A stretch of DNA of 64,000 nt from JBAZJI01 sp964596325 (lineage in GTDB: Bacteria > Patescibacteriota > Minisyncoccia > Minisyncoccales > JAGOPM01), in the NCBI GenBank assembly GCA_964596325.1, contig CAZQSQ010000001.1, forward strand, positions 97,354-161,353. Reading direction: 5' to 3'. Below the pieces are notes generated by a model. The model was not told the DNA's origin and did no database searches. It saw only the letters and a program-made list of their open reading frames with translations. Shown here piece by piece: positions 37,141 through 44,806 of the stretch (within the stretch, counting starts at the first letter, position 1; the number at the start of each line of letters is the position of its first letter). Position numbers and translations under genes: made by a program.

Positions 37141-39240
37141 TCAGGGATACTGGCTGTAGGTGACGGCTCCTTCAAATTTGAGGAAACCTTCAGAGACAAC
37201 CTTGTTGTCTTTTCTGCCTACCTCTCTGACGACAATAAAGTATCCGTACGAACTATAAGGTCCGTAATCTTCAACCTTTTTGCCAGATTCGATGTAGCCT
37301 TTTTTGTATTCATTGATGAGGCGCTCTTCGAATTTGTCCAACTGGGTCTGCTTGAGGGTGAATGAAAAACCTTCAGCCTTCAAAGTCCCGTAGGTAAACG
37401 GTCCAGCAAGCCATTCGCCGATGAAAGGAGTATTTGGAATTACTTCCTTCGTGTTCTTCTGATAACCAATACAGATCTCCACTGGCGTATTTTCGTCAAC
37501 ACCTTTCAGATTGATATTATCAATGGTGATGGTGTCGCCGATGCTGAACTCTTTGCCGTCATAAAGGAATTCCTTGCGGGAGTCCACTTTGTAACGGCTG
37601 TTGGCCCAATCATTGAGGTTAAACATGTCGACAATGTACTTGCCGAGTTTATCCTTTGCATAGACGCCGGTTTGGCCATTGTAGATTTGCTGCTGAGTGA
37701 AAGGCGTAACTGTTATTTTTTCGCCAGTCAGCGGATCAACAAGTTCGATGGCAATGAAATACCTTGATGCGTCAAGCATGTACAAGTCATAAGTGCAACC
37801 GTCGTAGACCGTGTCATACCATGGCCAAGAGACGCTGTTGAACAGTTCTCTATACGGATTGGGTTCGCTTGGGGTGCTTACCATGAATTTTTTGAACCAT
37901 GGTGATTCCGGATCAGAGACCGGGGGCCTTGAGGCTCCGCCGAATTCTATCCTACCCAAGAACTTGTGAATCCTGTCCCAAGCATAAACTTTGGAACGCG
38001 ATGGTGACATGATGATATAGGCGTCTGCATACTGTACGTCTTGCATGAAAGGATAACCGAAGTTAAGTGCTACATTGGCAGTCTTGCCGCCAGTGCGCAC
38101 GGCTGTGAAGAATTTGACATCCTTCAGGAAGCTCTTCAGTGTGCCGGCAGCTGCGCTTGTTGACTGAACCTGATCAGTAACTGTTGGAAGCTGATTGGCC
38201 GACATAGTCGTCATTTCCATGGCCGGCTTGGGAGCCGAGTATGGTTTGTTGACGTCTGTGAAATTTGTTTTCTTTTCAGGATAAGTGATTGTTATCTTCT
38301 TTGTCCTGCTGTCAAATTCCACTGTTGCCTTCATCAGCTTGCTGATTGCTCTGAGCGGAACCATTGTCTTGCCATCGATGAGTTGAGCGGATCCATCCAT
38401 CTTTTCGACGATGGTAAGTGATTCGCCATTCCCATCAGTGAGCACTCCAGTGGCCTCAGCCTTGTCGATAGTGAAGCTGACTCTGTAAGAAGATACGCCT
38501 GAAGTGTAAGCGTAGGTCGCGGTTTTGGTATCGGGGTCCCATAATACCTCACAGCCAAAAATCGATTCGCCCACATCCCTCAGAGGCAGATAGCTTGCAC
38601 CTTTGATTACTGCCGGAGCCGTAGTGCTGATTGTATCAGTTGTCCACTTGAAGCGGCTAGCAGCATCAGTATTGGTGCGTTCCCAAGAAAGGACTCTCTT
38701 ACGAGTTAGTTCTTTACTACCCAAAGTCAGAGTATAAATGCCCATTGGGACAAGTATTGCACCGACTTTGAATTCAGAATAACCATCCGGATCGCCATCA
38801 GGCCAAACTTTGAACGAGGCAATGCCCAGCTCGTAAAAACGCGGGCCGGTTATCGCATCATTGGGTTCAAAGGTAACTTTGGCTTCCTGAGTCCCGTTAG
38901 CCGGGATAAACGATCCTGTTCTTCCAACAACTCCAGCCGCCGATGACAGGTCAGCAAAGCAAAATCTTGCCATGCCCCAAACGCCATCTTGCGTCAGGTC
39001 AGTTGTCTCCAATACGCCATAGTATGCACTTGATGTGCCCGACGTATTTTTGATCGGTGTTCTAGACCAGTTGTCTAGGCTAAAATCTTTGCCTTGGTAG
39101 AAAGCGATCGGCTTGAAGTCAAACGTTTTGCCAAGATGATCAAAGGCTCCAGCACCTGCTGCTGTGGCCGGTGATGTTGGCACCACCGAACCTGCAATAA
39201 GCATTACCACCGCGATTGCAACGACTGCAAATCTCTTCAT
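37141..39240 (-). CDS. Secreted protein with copper amine oxidase N-terminal-like (stalk) domain, 699 aa
   Basis: A signal peptide (residues 1-27, TSPATAAGA) precedes a beta-rich region. At about residues 210-322 there are two halves of a copper amine oxidase N-like domain: GASYLPLRDVGESIFGCEV and, more clearly, DGKTMVPLRAISKLMKATVEFD with KKITITYP. In Firmicutes such domains sit in wall-associated proteins and are not catalytic. The C-terminal half has no recognised family. A full AAGGAGG precedes the ATG and the promoter is near consensus with a leader of about 90 bases, unlike most neighbouring genes. With its few Cys residues this could indicate acquisition from another lineage. Confidence 0.75.
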   Translation of the reverse strand: MKRFAVVAIAVVMLIAGSVVPTSPATAAGAGAFDHLGKTFDFKPIAFYQGKDFSLDNWSRTPIKNTSGTSSAYYGVLETTDLTQDGVWGMARFCFADLSSAAGVVGRTGSFIPANGTQEAKVTFEPNDAITGPRFYELGIASFKVWPDGDPDGYSEFKVGAILVPMGIYTLTLGSKELTRKRVLSWERTNTDAASRFKWTTDTISTTAPAVIKGASYLPLRDVGESIFGCEVLWDPDTKTATYAYTSGVSSYRVSFTIDKAEATGVLTDGNGESLTIVEKMDGSAQLIDGKTMVPLRAISKLMKATVEFDSRTKKITITYPEKKTNFTDVNKPYSAPKPAMEMTTMSANQLPTVTDQVQSTSAAAGTLKSFLKDVKFFTAVRTGGKTANVALNFGYPFMQDVQYADAYIIMSPSRSKVYAWDRIHKFLGRIEFGGASRPPVSDPESPWFKKFMVSTPSEPNPYRELFNSVSWPWYDTVYDGCTYDLYMLDASRYFIAIELVDPLTGEKITVTPFTQQQIYNGQTGVYAKDKLGKYIVDMFNLNDWANSRYKVDSRKEFLYDGKEFSIGDTITIDNINLKGVDENTPVEICIGYQKNTKEVIPNTPFIGEWLAGPFTYGTLKAEGFSFTLKQTQLDKFEERLINEYKKGYIESGKKVEDYGPYSSYGYFIVVREVGRKDNKVVSEGFLKFEGAVTYSQYP

Positions 39241-39339
39241 CTATGTTTCCTCCTTATGTTGTTTTTCCCTTATTAATTTGTAAAAATTCAGGGAGTCTCT
39301 CGCACACATAACCTAAGTTTTGGCTATATGCTTGCAAAT

Positions 39340-39368
39340 ATTATATCATAGACTTTCAAAAAAGTCAA
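39340..39368 (-). promoter_or_regulatory. Strong promoter of the stalk-domain gene
   Basis: TTGACT, 17 bases, TATAAT on the minus strand, with a leader of about 90 bases ending in AAGGAGG. The rest of the 39241-39534 gap holds the sortase-gene terminator and a 14-bp perfect palindrome CAATTCGCGAATTG (39495-39508). Confidence 0.82.
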
Positions 39369-39444
39369 TACCCTCCTATTCTTCCTTTTCCCTTGTAAAT
39401 ATAGGCTTTTTAGCCGGTATTTGATTCTCAGCCATACAAAAACA

Positions 39445-39470
39445 CCCTTCCGATAACTATTTTGGAAGGG
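39445..39470 (-). terminator. Terminator downstream of the sortase gene
   Basis: Stem CCCTTCC / GGAAGGG with a 12-base loop and GTGTTTTTG following on the minus strand, about 65 bases after the sortase stop codon. Confidence 0.65.
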
Positions 39471-39534
39471 GCGATATTTGGGGTTAAAAATTTGCAATTC
39501 GCGAATTGTTGTTGGGATTTGCTCGCTCCCTCTC

Positions 39535-40245
39535 CTACTCCTTTAATTTGGCCTCCACCACCATTCTTTGCTTGCCGGTATTGGGCGGCCAACATGTTAA
39601 AAGATAGGCCCGTTTTTCATTAAAAGGATTGTCGGGCAGCTTATCTCCGGGATTTATCAGAAAACTTTGCCGCACCAAATAAATATAGGGTATGCCTTTA
39701 TAATTTATGACAATACTGTCCCCGGTACTCAGCTTATCTATTTTATTGAAAACGCGGTAATCCGGCCCCCAAGTGATAGGGGCGCTGTGCGCCAAAAATA
39801 CCCCGCTGCCGGCTTCACCGGGCAAGGGCGTTCCCGGATAATGCATCACCTTGCCCATCAAGGCTGCGTCCATGAGCTTTGCGTCTGTAGTCGCCGGATA
39901 TTCCACTTTTTTATCCAAATTAATCTTTTCAATGGCCATTTTGGATGTCTCCCCGGTAGCAGGAAAATTCGTAGCGGGATTTTGCGCAGGCAAAGTGTTG
40001 GTTGCAGTTGTACTTGAAATTGGCAAAACCACGGAGCCAATTTCCCCTTGGGCATCCAAAACCAATTCCCCGGTCCGATCTTTAATGCTTTGCTCTAAAG
40101 CTTTTTTATTAAAAATCCAAATGACGTTTTCAAAATTTATCGCAAAAAATGCCAATACAAATAAAATAAAAAACGGCGCAATCAACGGCTTAATATAATG
40201 GGCGTAATATGAAGGTTTTGATGGCGGAATATCGTCCCAATCCAT
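39535..40245 (-). CDS. Sortase family transpeptidase, 236 aa
   Basis: The ATG at 40245 (MDWDDIPP) is preferred to an upstream TTG. One N-terminal membrane span (about residues 22-42) places the catalytic domain outside. The catalytic residues are visible: His in GVFLAHSAPI, Cys in YLLTCWPP (about residue 218) and Arg in GKQRMVV (about 227). Sortases cut a C-terminal sorting signal and link the protein to the wall or to another protein. No clear LPxTG-type signal is seen in the large surface proteins of this window, so the substrate is probably elsewhere or uses another motif. It is followed by the stalk-domain gene and preceded by the CAP-domain gene. Confidence 0.87.
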   Translation of the reverse strand: MDWDDIPPSKPSYYAHYIKPLIAPFFILFVLAFFAINFENVIWIFNKKALEQSIKDRTGELVLDAQGEIGSVVLPISSTTATNTLPAQNPATNFPATGETSKMAIEKINLDKKVEYPATTDAKLMDAALMGKVMHYPGTPLPGEAGSGVFLAHSAPITWGPDYRVFNKIDKLSTGDSIVINYKGIPYIYLVRQSFLINPGDKLPDNPFNEKRAYLLTCWPPNTGKQRMVVEAKLKE

Positions 40246-40317
40246 AAAAAGATGAAAAACAAATGGCAAATTATTCTAAAGCAAGTCCAAAACCTAAAAT
40301 TCCGAAAATAATTTGCC

Positions 40318-40365
40318 CTATTTGGATTTCCTTAGTTGATTTGATATTTGGAATTTGAAATCTGG
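40318..40365. repeat. Interspersed AT-rich repeat, copy 1
   Basis: Contains CTATTTGGATTTCCT and ATTTGATATTTGG. The same words in the same order and spacing recur at 50168-50212. It lies between the sortase and CAP genes. Confidence 0.6.
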
Positions 40366-40373
40366 GTTTGGTA

Positions 40374-41459
40374 TTAATTGATACTAAAGCTATGCGGAAT
40401 TAATTCAATGAGAGTCTTTTTATCAGTCACGGCAAAAGCGATTAAAACAATCAAAAAGAAAACCGACTTAAACATAATATTAGGCTCGCGCACTTCAGGG
40501 GCAAAGCTCATGGAAATTAAAAGCAAAGCGCACACAGCCAACAATATCCAAAAGGTCACCATTTTCAAGATGTCATTGTATTGAAAAATCAAAAAAGAAT
40601 AAAGCCGCATTTTCAAGCTGGGTTTTTGTAAAACCGTATTGCCCTGCGCCGCTAAAGCCGAATCGTCAAAAACGATATATTCCCGACCGGCCACTAAAGG
40701 AGCAGCGGCCTTAGATGGGGATGGTTCGGCCTTTTCATTAGTTTGGCCATTAACCAAAGGTACCGCCGTGGTAGGCGTTTTTTCAGCCAGAGCCACGGGC
40801 GTCGAGGAAGGGTTTTGGGGCAAAGTTTGCGGCTTTTTAGCAATCGGATGGTTGATTTTGGGAATGCCTTGGATGGCAATAGCCCCTTTGGGCTTGGAGG
40901 AGCCGAAGAGCTGAACAACGATAGTCGTATAATTCCCATTAAAATTCCCGCCAACCACAGCCACACCAATCTCCTTAAAATTCGGGTTGAGCAAATTTTG
41001 ATGATGCGTGAAGGAATGCACCCAGCCGCTGTAAACTTCCTCTGGCTCCAAAAACCCGATAGCTAGATTTTCGCCGGCATATTCATAATCATAGCCAGCC
41101 TCGTTAAACCAATACCATGGCGCCACTCCCTTGGGGCTCTCATGGGCAAAATAACCGTTGGCAAACATGTCATTGGCCTTTTTTCTGGCCGCAGTTTCCA
41201 GTTGCGCATTGACCGTCAATTCGTTAAGTCCTAGCCCGGTGCGCTCTTGGTTGGTTAAAGCCACGATAGAAGTTCTGGTAATATCGCCAAAGAGCGGATC
41301 ATTTTGGAAAAAAGTAAAGAAAAAAATCGGCAAAACATGCAAAGCCAAGAGTATCAAAGACAGCCAAAACAAAAAGCTGGAGAACAGTATTCCCGGCCGG
41401 CATTTATTTTCCGGACAAACCAAAAAAAATTCCTTGATTTTCTGGGCGAAACTTGGCAT
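40374..41459 (-). CDS. CAP-domain (YkwD-like) membrane protein, 361 aa
   Basis: A membrane span at about residues 27-52 is followed by a CAP/SCP domain (about 62-190) with LTNQERTGLGLNELTVNAQL, the His-containing YFAHESPKG, GYDYEYAGENLA and HHQNLLNPNFKEIGV, the hallmark motifs of the YkwD branch. A Pro/Ala/Thr linker leads to two more membrane spans near the C-terminus. The CAP fold in bacteria binds lipids or wall components; catalysis is unproven. Placement next to the sortase suggests a cell-envelope role. Confidence 0.88.
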   Translation of the reverse strand: MPSFAQKIKEFFLVCPENKCRPGILFSSFLFWLSLILLALHVLPIFFFTFFQNDPLFGDITRTSIVALTNQERTGLGLNELTVNAQLETAARKKANDMFANGYFAHESPKGVAPWYWFNEAGYDYEYAGENLAIGFLEPEEVYSGWVHSFTHHQNLLNPNFKEIGVAVVGGNFNGNYTTIVVQLFGSSKPKGAIAIQGIPKINHPIAKKPQTLPQNPSSTPVALAEKTPTTAVPLVNGQTNEKAEPSPSKAAAPLVAGREYIVFDDSALAAQGNTVLQKPSLKMRLYSFLIFQYNDILKMVTFWILLAVCALLLISMSFAPEVREPNIMFKSVFFLIVLIAFAVTDKKTLIELIPHSFSIN

Positions 41460-41520
41460 ATCCCACCTAAATAATAACGGGTTTCTCCCCTATTCCCAAG
41501 CGCAGTTTTCCACTACAAAT

Positions 41521-41541
41521 AAAAAAGGCCTTAATGGGCCT
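41521..41541 (-). terminator. Weak terminator of the 129-aa gene
   Basis: Five-base stem AGGCC / GGCCT followed by TTTTTTATTTG on the minus strand, overlapping the stop codon. Confidence 0.45.
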
Positions 41542-41929
41542 AAATCTGGGCGGCTTGTTGCGCCTTGAAAAGTTCAAAAATTTCTTGGCAGTCTTTCGGA
41601 TATCCGGCATCTTTGTAGGCTTGGTAACCCAAGTCCGCGGCTCGGATGGCAATACTGGCATCTTGGCGCACCATCTGAGCCAACTTGCCTAAAAAGGCCT
41701 TGAGGGATTTTGTGCCGGAACGGGCACTGTGAAAGGCGGCTAGCTGCATATCATGAATATTCTTACAAAGCCCGAGGATTTTCCCGGCAATGTCCTCGCG
41801 CATATCCATCATATCCGCATCGCACATGTTCCAAGCCCGGCAAAGGGTAAAAGATGTCAGCGGATTTTCCTCCATAAACCTTATCGCACTTTCTCGGCGG
41901 GATGTATTTTTCTGCCCTGATTCTTGCAT
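41540..41929 (-). CDS. Hypothetical helical protein, 129 aa
   Basis: No family is recognised. The sequence is mostly helical, with a Met/Asp/Cys-rich centre (MCDADMMDMREDIAGKILGLC) and no signal peptide or membrane span, so it should be cytoplasmic. GAGGAG lies 8 bases before the ATG. It is a separate short transcript next to the tRNA cluster; it shares its SD-led style with the other accessory genes at 61-64 kb. Confidence 0.65.
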   Translation of the reverse strand: MQESGQKNTSRRESAIRFMEENPLTSFTLCRAWNMCDADMMDMREDIAGKILGLCKNIHDMQLAAFHSARSGTKSLKAFLGKLAQMVRQDASIAIRAADLGYQAYKDAGYPKDCQEIFELFKAQQAAQI

Positions 41930-42010
41930 AACGCACTCCTCTCTTATACCTTGATTTTGATTGTTCTGAACAAGTTATAATGCAAAATTCCCTATCGGTC
42001 AAATCTCCCC

Positions 42011-42039
42011 TTGATTAAATCCGTTTCATTGCTTATAAT
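42011..42039 (+). promoter_or_regulatory. Promoter of the tRNA cluster
   Basis: TTGATT, 17 bases, perfect TATAAT on the plus strand; transcription would start about 9 bases before the first tRNA. Confidence 0.82.
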
Positions 42040-42054
42040 ATGCAGGTACAATAT

Positions 42055-42125
42055 TGGGGGATGGACCAATAGTAGGTTGCGGGTCCCATAAGCCCGAGGT
42101 CCAGGTGCAATTCCTGGTCCCCCGA
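42055..42125 (+). tRNA. tRNA with CAT anticodon, atypical, possibly initiator Met
   Basis: All four stems form: acceptor TGGGGGA/TCCCCCG, D GACC/GGTT, anticodon CGGGT/GCCCG, T CCAGG/CCTGG, with CAT in loop CCCATAA. A weak first pair (T1-G72) and the A11-T24 pair are initiator-like. Odd features: C instead of T at position 33, G instead of T at position 55, no GG in the D loop, a 4-base variable region and no encoded CCA. A strong promoter just upstream argues it is transcribed. It could be the initiator tRNA, a lysidine-type tRNA-Ile or a decaying copy. Confidence 0.6.
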
Positions 42126-42235
42126 CTAAACCAGTGAGCATAATTTTTGCAGACTTTCGGGGTGCAGCATTGTATACACTGGGCAATGCTTGCCCCGCCT
42201 ATCCGCCGAGGGCGGATAGGCGGGTCCCCCGACTA
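42116..42235 (+). repeat. 13-bp direct repeat of the first tRNA's 3' end
   Basis: GGTCCCCCGACTA occurs at 42116-42128, where it is the acceptor end of the CAT tRNA, and again at 42223-42235. About 94 bases containing a palindrome lie between the copies. Confidence 0.65.
42194..42224. repeat. GC-rich perfect hairpin
   Basis: Fourteen-base arms CCCGCCTATCCGCC / GGCGGATAGGCGGG with a 3-base GAG loop. It lies between two tRNA genes and directly precedes the second copy of the tRNA 3' end. Confidence 0.8.
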
Positions 42236-42269
42236 GTAAAGATATTGGCCTGGCAGGCCCAGGCCAGCT

Positions 42270-42346
42270 GCCTGGGTAGCTCAGTTGGCCAGAGCGTGGG
42301 ACTCATAAGCCCAAGGTCGGCGGTTCAATCCCGCCCCCAGGCACCA
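42270..42346 (+). tRNA. tRNA-Met (CAT)
   Basis: Acceptor GCCTGGG/CCCAGGC, D arm GCTC...GAGC, anticodon loop CTCATAA, T arm GGCGG-TTCAATC-CCGCC and an encoded CCA. The anticodon stem has one A-G mismatch next to the loop. The Y11-R24 pairing fits an elongator tRNA; a lysidine-modified tRNA-Ile is the alternative. Confidence 0.9.
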
Positions 42347-42347
42347 T

Positions 42348-42425
42348 GCGGCGGTAGCATAGTTGGTTTAATGCGCCTCCCTGTCACGGAGGAGATCGTG
42401 GGTTCGAATCCCATTCGCCGCGCCA
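42348..42425 (+). tRNA. tRNA-Asp (GTC)
   Basis: Acceptor GCGGCGG/TCGCCGC, anticodon loop CTGTCAC with stem CCTCC/GGAGG, T arm GTGGG-TTCGAAT-CCCAT, discriminator G and encoded CCA. One base separates it from tRNA-Met, so both come from one precursor. Confidence 0.95.
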
Positions 42426-42621
42426 AATAAAAATGTCCACTTCTGTGGGCATTTTTGTTTTGTGGCGAGTGGTGAGAACCCACCCCCTGAATTGCGACCC
42501 CGCGAAGCGGGGGCGGCAATGACCTTCGGGCAACACCTTCGAATTATTAGATATTCTTAACGAGCAAAGCGAGTTTAGAATTATCTTGTATCCACGCGAA
42601 GCGGGGCCCATTCGCCGCGCC
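42410..42621 (+). repeat. 15-bp direct repeat of the tRNA-Asp 3' end (att-like)
   Basis: CCCATTCGCCGCGCC lies at 42410-42424 inside tRNA-Asp and again at 42607-42621. The 182 bases between carry no gene, only hairpin-rich sequence. Such duplication is what a tRNA-targeted integration and excision leaves behind. Confidence 0.55.
42430..42456 (+). terminator. Terminator of the tRNA transcript
   Basis: AAAATGTCCAC / GTGGGCATTTT stem with loop TTCT and a T run on the plus strand. Confidence 0.85.
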
Positions 42622-42781
42622 CTGAAGTAGACAAAAAAACGACATTTAATAGTGTCGTTTTTTTTGACACTTCAGGGCTGCCCTGCAGCGTGTCGAAGGC
42701 TCTGCTGCAGGGCGCCGCTAATGTTTCTGCAAAACGCCAAAGCGTTTTGCACTATTGGAGAAACAATTAAAATTAGAACTT
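42457..42781. repeat. Gene-free patch dense in inverted repeats
   Basis: No gene is seen. From left to right: GCGAAGC-type motifs; the second tRNA-Asp 3' end; a long imperfect hairpin at 42620-42677 (about 25-base arms, core AAAAAACGACA/TGTCGTTTTTTT, usable as a bidirectional terminator); GCCCTGCAGC/GCTGCAGGGC at 42680-42713; and GCAAAACGC/GCGTTTTGC at 42729-42750 (perfect 9-bp stem). Confidence 0.75.
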
Positions 42782-42805
42782 AAAAATCCCCTTTCGGGGA
42801 TTTTT
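42782..42805 (-). terminator. Terminator of the gatC-gatA operon
   Basis: Perfect stem AAAAATCCCC / GGGGATTTTT with loop TTTC at the stop codon of the 195-residue membrane protein gene. Confidence 0.88.
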
Positions 42806-43392
42806 CATAGCCACTTCATTTTTTTCAAAACTGAACGCATGGTATCCATGGCCACCTTGGCCACATTATATTCCAAGTGCGTTTCTGGGTCATCGATTAT
42901 CCTTTGGTGCAATTCTTGAACCTTGGTCAATTCGGCATGATATTCAGGCAAGGTATTGCGCGAGGAGGCTAATTGCTCCTCAAAAGTTTCTCCGCGGGGA
43001 AACATCTCAAAAAAACATTCTTCCACCATTTCAAATCCCTCGATAATGGCCATCTTCCATTCCGGTTCCAATTTGGAATCCATCCGCCTCGCTATTTTGG
43101 CCCACTTTTGGTTGCGTTGCACGACGTTGCTGGGTTTATACATCAAAAATTCGCGGAAGTCCCCCAGATACATTATCTCCATCCGCAAAGAAGTTTTCAA
43201 AAAATAAACTATCGAAACGGCATAAACAATGGAGAGAAAAATAAACCAAACTTTAACCGGTAAGAGAAAATCCTGCAACTGGTCGCAAAAAATAACATGC
43301 TGAAAATAGCCCGCATAGCTGGATGGCTCAACGCCCTGCGGCAAATTTTGGGCAAAACAGGTTTGAAAAATTTTATCAAGATTGTCGATCAC
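42805..43392 (-). CDS. Membrane protein of unknown function, 195 aa
   Basis: An N-terminal region of about 40 residues with three Cys, one membrane span (about 45-66, KVWFIFLSIVYAVSIVYFL) and a soluble, mostly helical C-terminal domain rich in Glu and Met. No family is recognised. Its start overlaps the end of gatA by 17 bases, so it is translated from the gatCA message. The conserved-looking coupling may reflect only transcript economy; nothing in the sequence ties it to amidotransferase function. Confidence 0.8.
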   Translation of the reverse strand: MIDNLDKIFQTCFAQNLPQGVEPSSYAGYFQHVIFCDQLQDFLLPVKVWFIFLSIVYAVSIVYFLKTSLRMEIMYLGDFREFLMYKPSNVVQRNQKWAKIARRMDSKLEPEWKMAIIEGFEMVEECFFEMFPRGETFEEQLASSRNTLPEYHAELTKVQELHQRIIDDPETHLEYNVAKVAMDTMRSVLKKMKWL

Positions 43393-44806
43393 GCTGCTCT
43401 TGGAATATTTTTGCTATCGCAAAAAGTTTCTGCTCCTCAAATGGCTTGCCAATCAGCTGCAAACCCACCGGGAGCTCTTGTGCATTATAACAAGGAATTG
43501 AGATGGCGGGCAGTCCTGCCAAATTCACAGGCACAGTATAAATGTCGGCCAAATACATTGTCACCGGATCGGCCAGTTTTTCTCCGAAAGCAAAAGGCAC
43601 AGTCGGGCTAGTGGGCGTTAAAATCACTTCCACCTTTTCAAAGGCTTTATCAAAATCATTTTTTATCAACCGGCGGACTTTTTGCGCCCGCGCATAATAA
43701 GCCTCATAATATCCGGCTGAAAGCACATAGGTTCCTAAAACGATGCGCCGGCGCACCTCCTTGGAAAAACCCGCAGTGCGGCTGCCCAAATATACCCCAG
43801 AAAGCTCATTTTCATTTTCGCCATCGCTTGTTTTGCTCAAACCATAGCGGATGCCATCATATCTGGCCAAATTGGATGAGGCTTCAGCTGTCATTATTAT
43901 TTGATAATCTGCCACGCCAAATTCCGCATGGGGCAATGTAATCTCCACAATATTAGCCCCGGCTTTTTTATAATCTTGGATGGCTCTTTCCAAAGAATCC
44001 CTGACGCCCGGCTCTAACCCCGGGCCAAAAAATTCTTTGGGCACACCGATATTAAGACCTTTTAATTCCAAAATCGGTTTAACCCATTTTTGGTCAATGG
44101 TGGTCGCGTCATTATCATCTTGGCTGTAAATCACATCATAAACCGCTTGGGCGTCTTCAAGATTTTTTGCCATTGGCCCGATTACATCCAAAGAAGAAGC
44201 CAGAGCCACCAAACCAAAACGCGAAATCGCCCCATAGGTCGGTTTTAGCCCCACAATCCCGCAAAAACTTGCCGGTTGGCGGATGGAACCGGCCGTGTCA
44301 GAGCCCAGAGCCACAGTGCACATATTGGCCGCGACCGCAGCCGCGGGGCCGGAAGAAGATCCGCCCGGAACTAAATTTTTATTACGGGGATTTTTGGTTG
44401 CCCCAAAAGCCGAATATTCGCCCGAGCTGCCCATGGCAAACTCATCGAGATTTAATTTTCCTAAAATTATAGCCCCCGCGTCTTTGAGCTTTTTTATAAC
44501 CGTCGCATCATAGGTGGCTTTGTAATTTTCTAAAATTTTTGAGCCGGCCGTGCAGGGCAAGCCCTCAACCATGATATTATCCTTAACGCCCACAACTGTG
44601 CCAGCCAATACGCCCTTTTCGCTTTTGCTATCAATGGCTTGGGCCTGTTGGAGCGCGCCCTGTTCATCTACAAAAAGCCAAGCGTTAATTTCCTTGTCTT
44701 GCTTTTTAATTTCCGCCAAATAAGCCTTAACCACCTCCACCGCACTTGTCTCCCCGGCTTGCAAGGCTTGGCGAATTTTAGCCACGCTTAAATTACTTGG
44801 ATCCAT
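43376..44806 (-). CDS. gatA: Asp/Glu-tRNA(Asn/Gln) amidotransferase subunit A
   Basis: 476 residues, typical GatA. The amidase-signature catalytic triad is visible: Lys75 (VGVKDNI), the cis-Ser in VPGGSSSGPAAAVAA and the nucleophile Ser about 174 (GSDTAGSIRQPA). It releases ammonia from Gln for transamidation of Glu-tRNA(Gln) or Asp-tRNA(Asn). gatC overlaps its start by 14 bases; gatB is not in the window. Confidence 0.97.
   Translation of the reverse strand: MDPSNLSVAKIRQALQAGETSAVEVVKAYLAEIKKQDKEINAWLFVDEQGALQQAQAIDSKSEKGVLAGTVVGVKDNIMVEGLPCTAGSKILENYKATYDATVIKKLKDAGAIILGKLNLDEFAMGSSGEYSAFGATKNPRNKNLVPGGSSSGPAAAVAANMCTVALGSDTAGSIRQPASFCGIVGLKPTYGAISRFGLVALASSLDVIGPMAKNLEDAQAVYDVIYSQDDNDATTIDQKWVKPILELKGLNIGVPKEFFGPGLEPGVRDSLERAIQDYKKAGANIVEITLPHAEFGVADYQIIMTAEASSNLARYDGIRYGLSKTSDGENENELSGVYLGSRTAGFSKEVRRRIVLGTYVLSAGYYEAYYARAQKVRRLIKNDFDKAFEKVEVILTPTSPTVPFAFGEKLADPVTMYLADIYTVPVNLAGLPAISIPCYNAQELPVGLQLIGKPFEEQKLFAIAKIFQEQRDRQS

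Noticed and set aside
39495..39508. 14-bp palindrome CAATTCGCGAATTG as an operator
   Set aside because: It is perfect but lies downstream of the sortase gene's stop and far from the next promoter, so there is no evidence for a regulatory role.
42134..42611. Open frames crossing the tRNA genes on both strands, one containing the text WDSNPRS
   Set aside because: These are translated tRNA sequence; tRNA-Met and tRNA-Asp are clear cloverleafs in this stretch.
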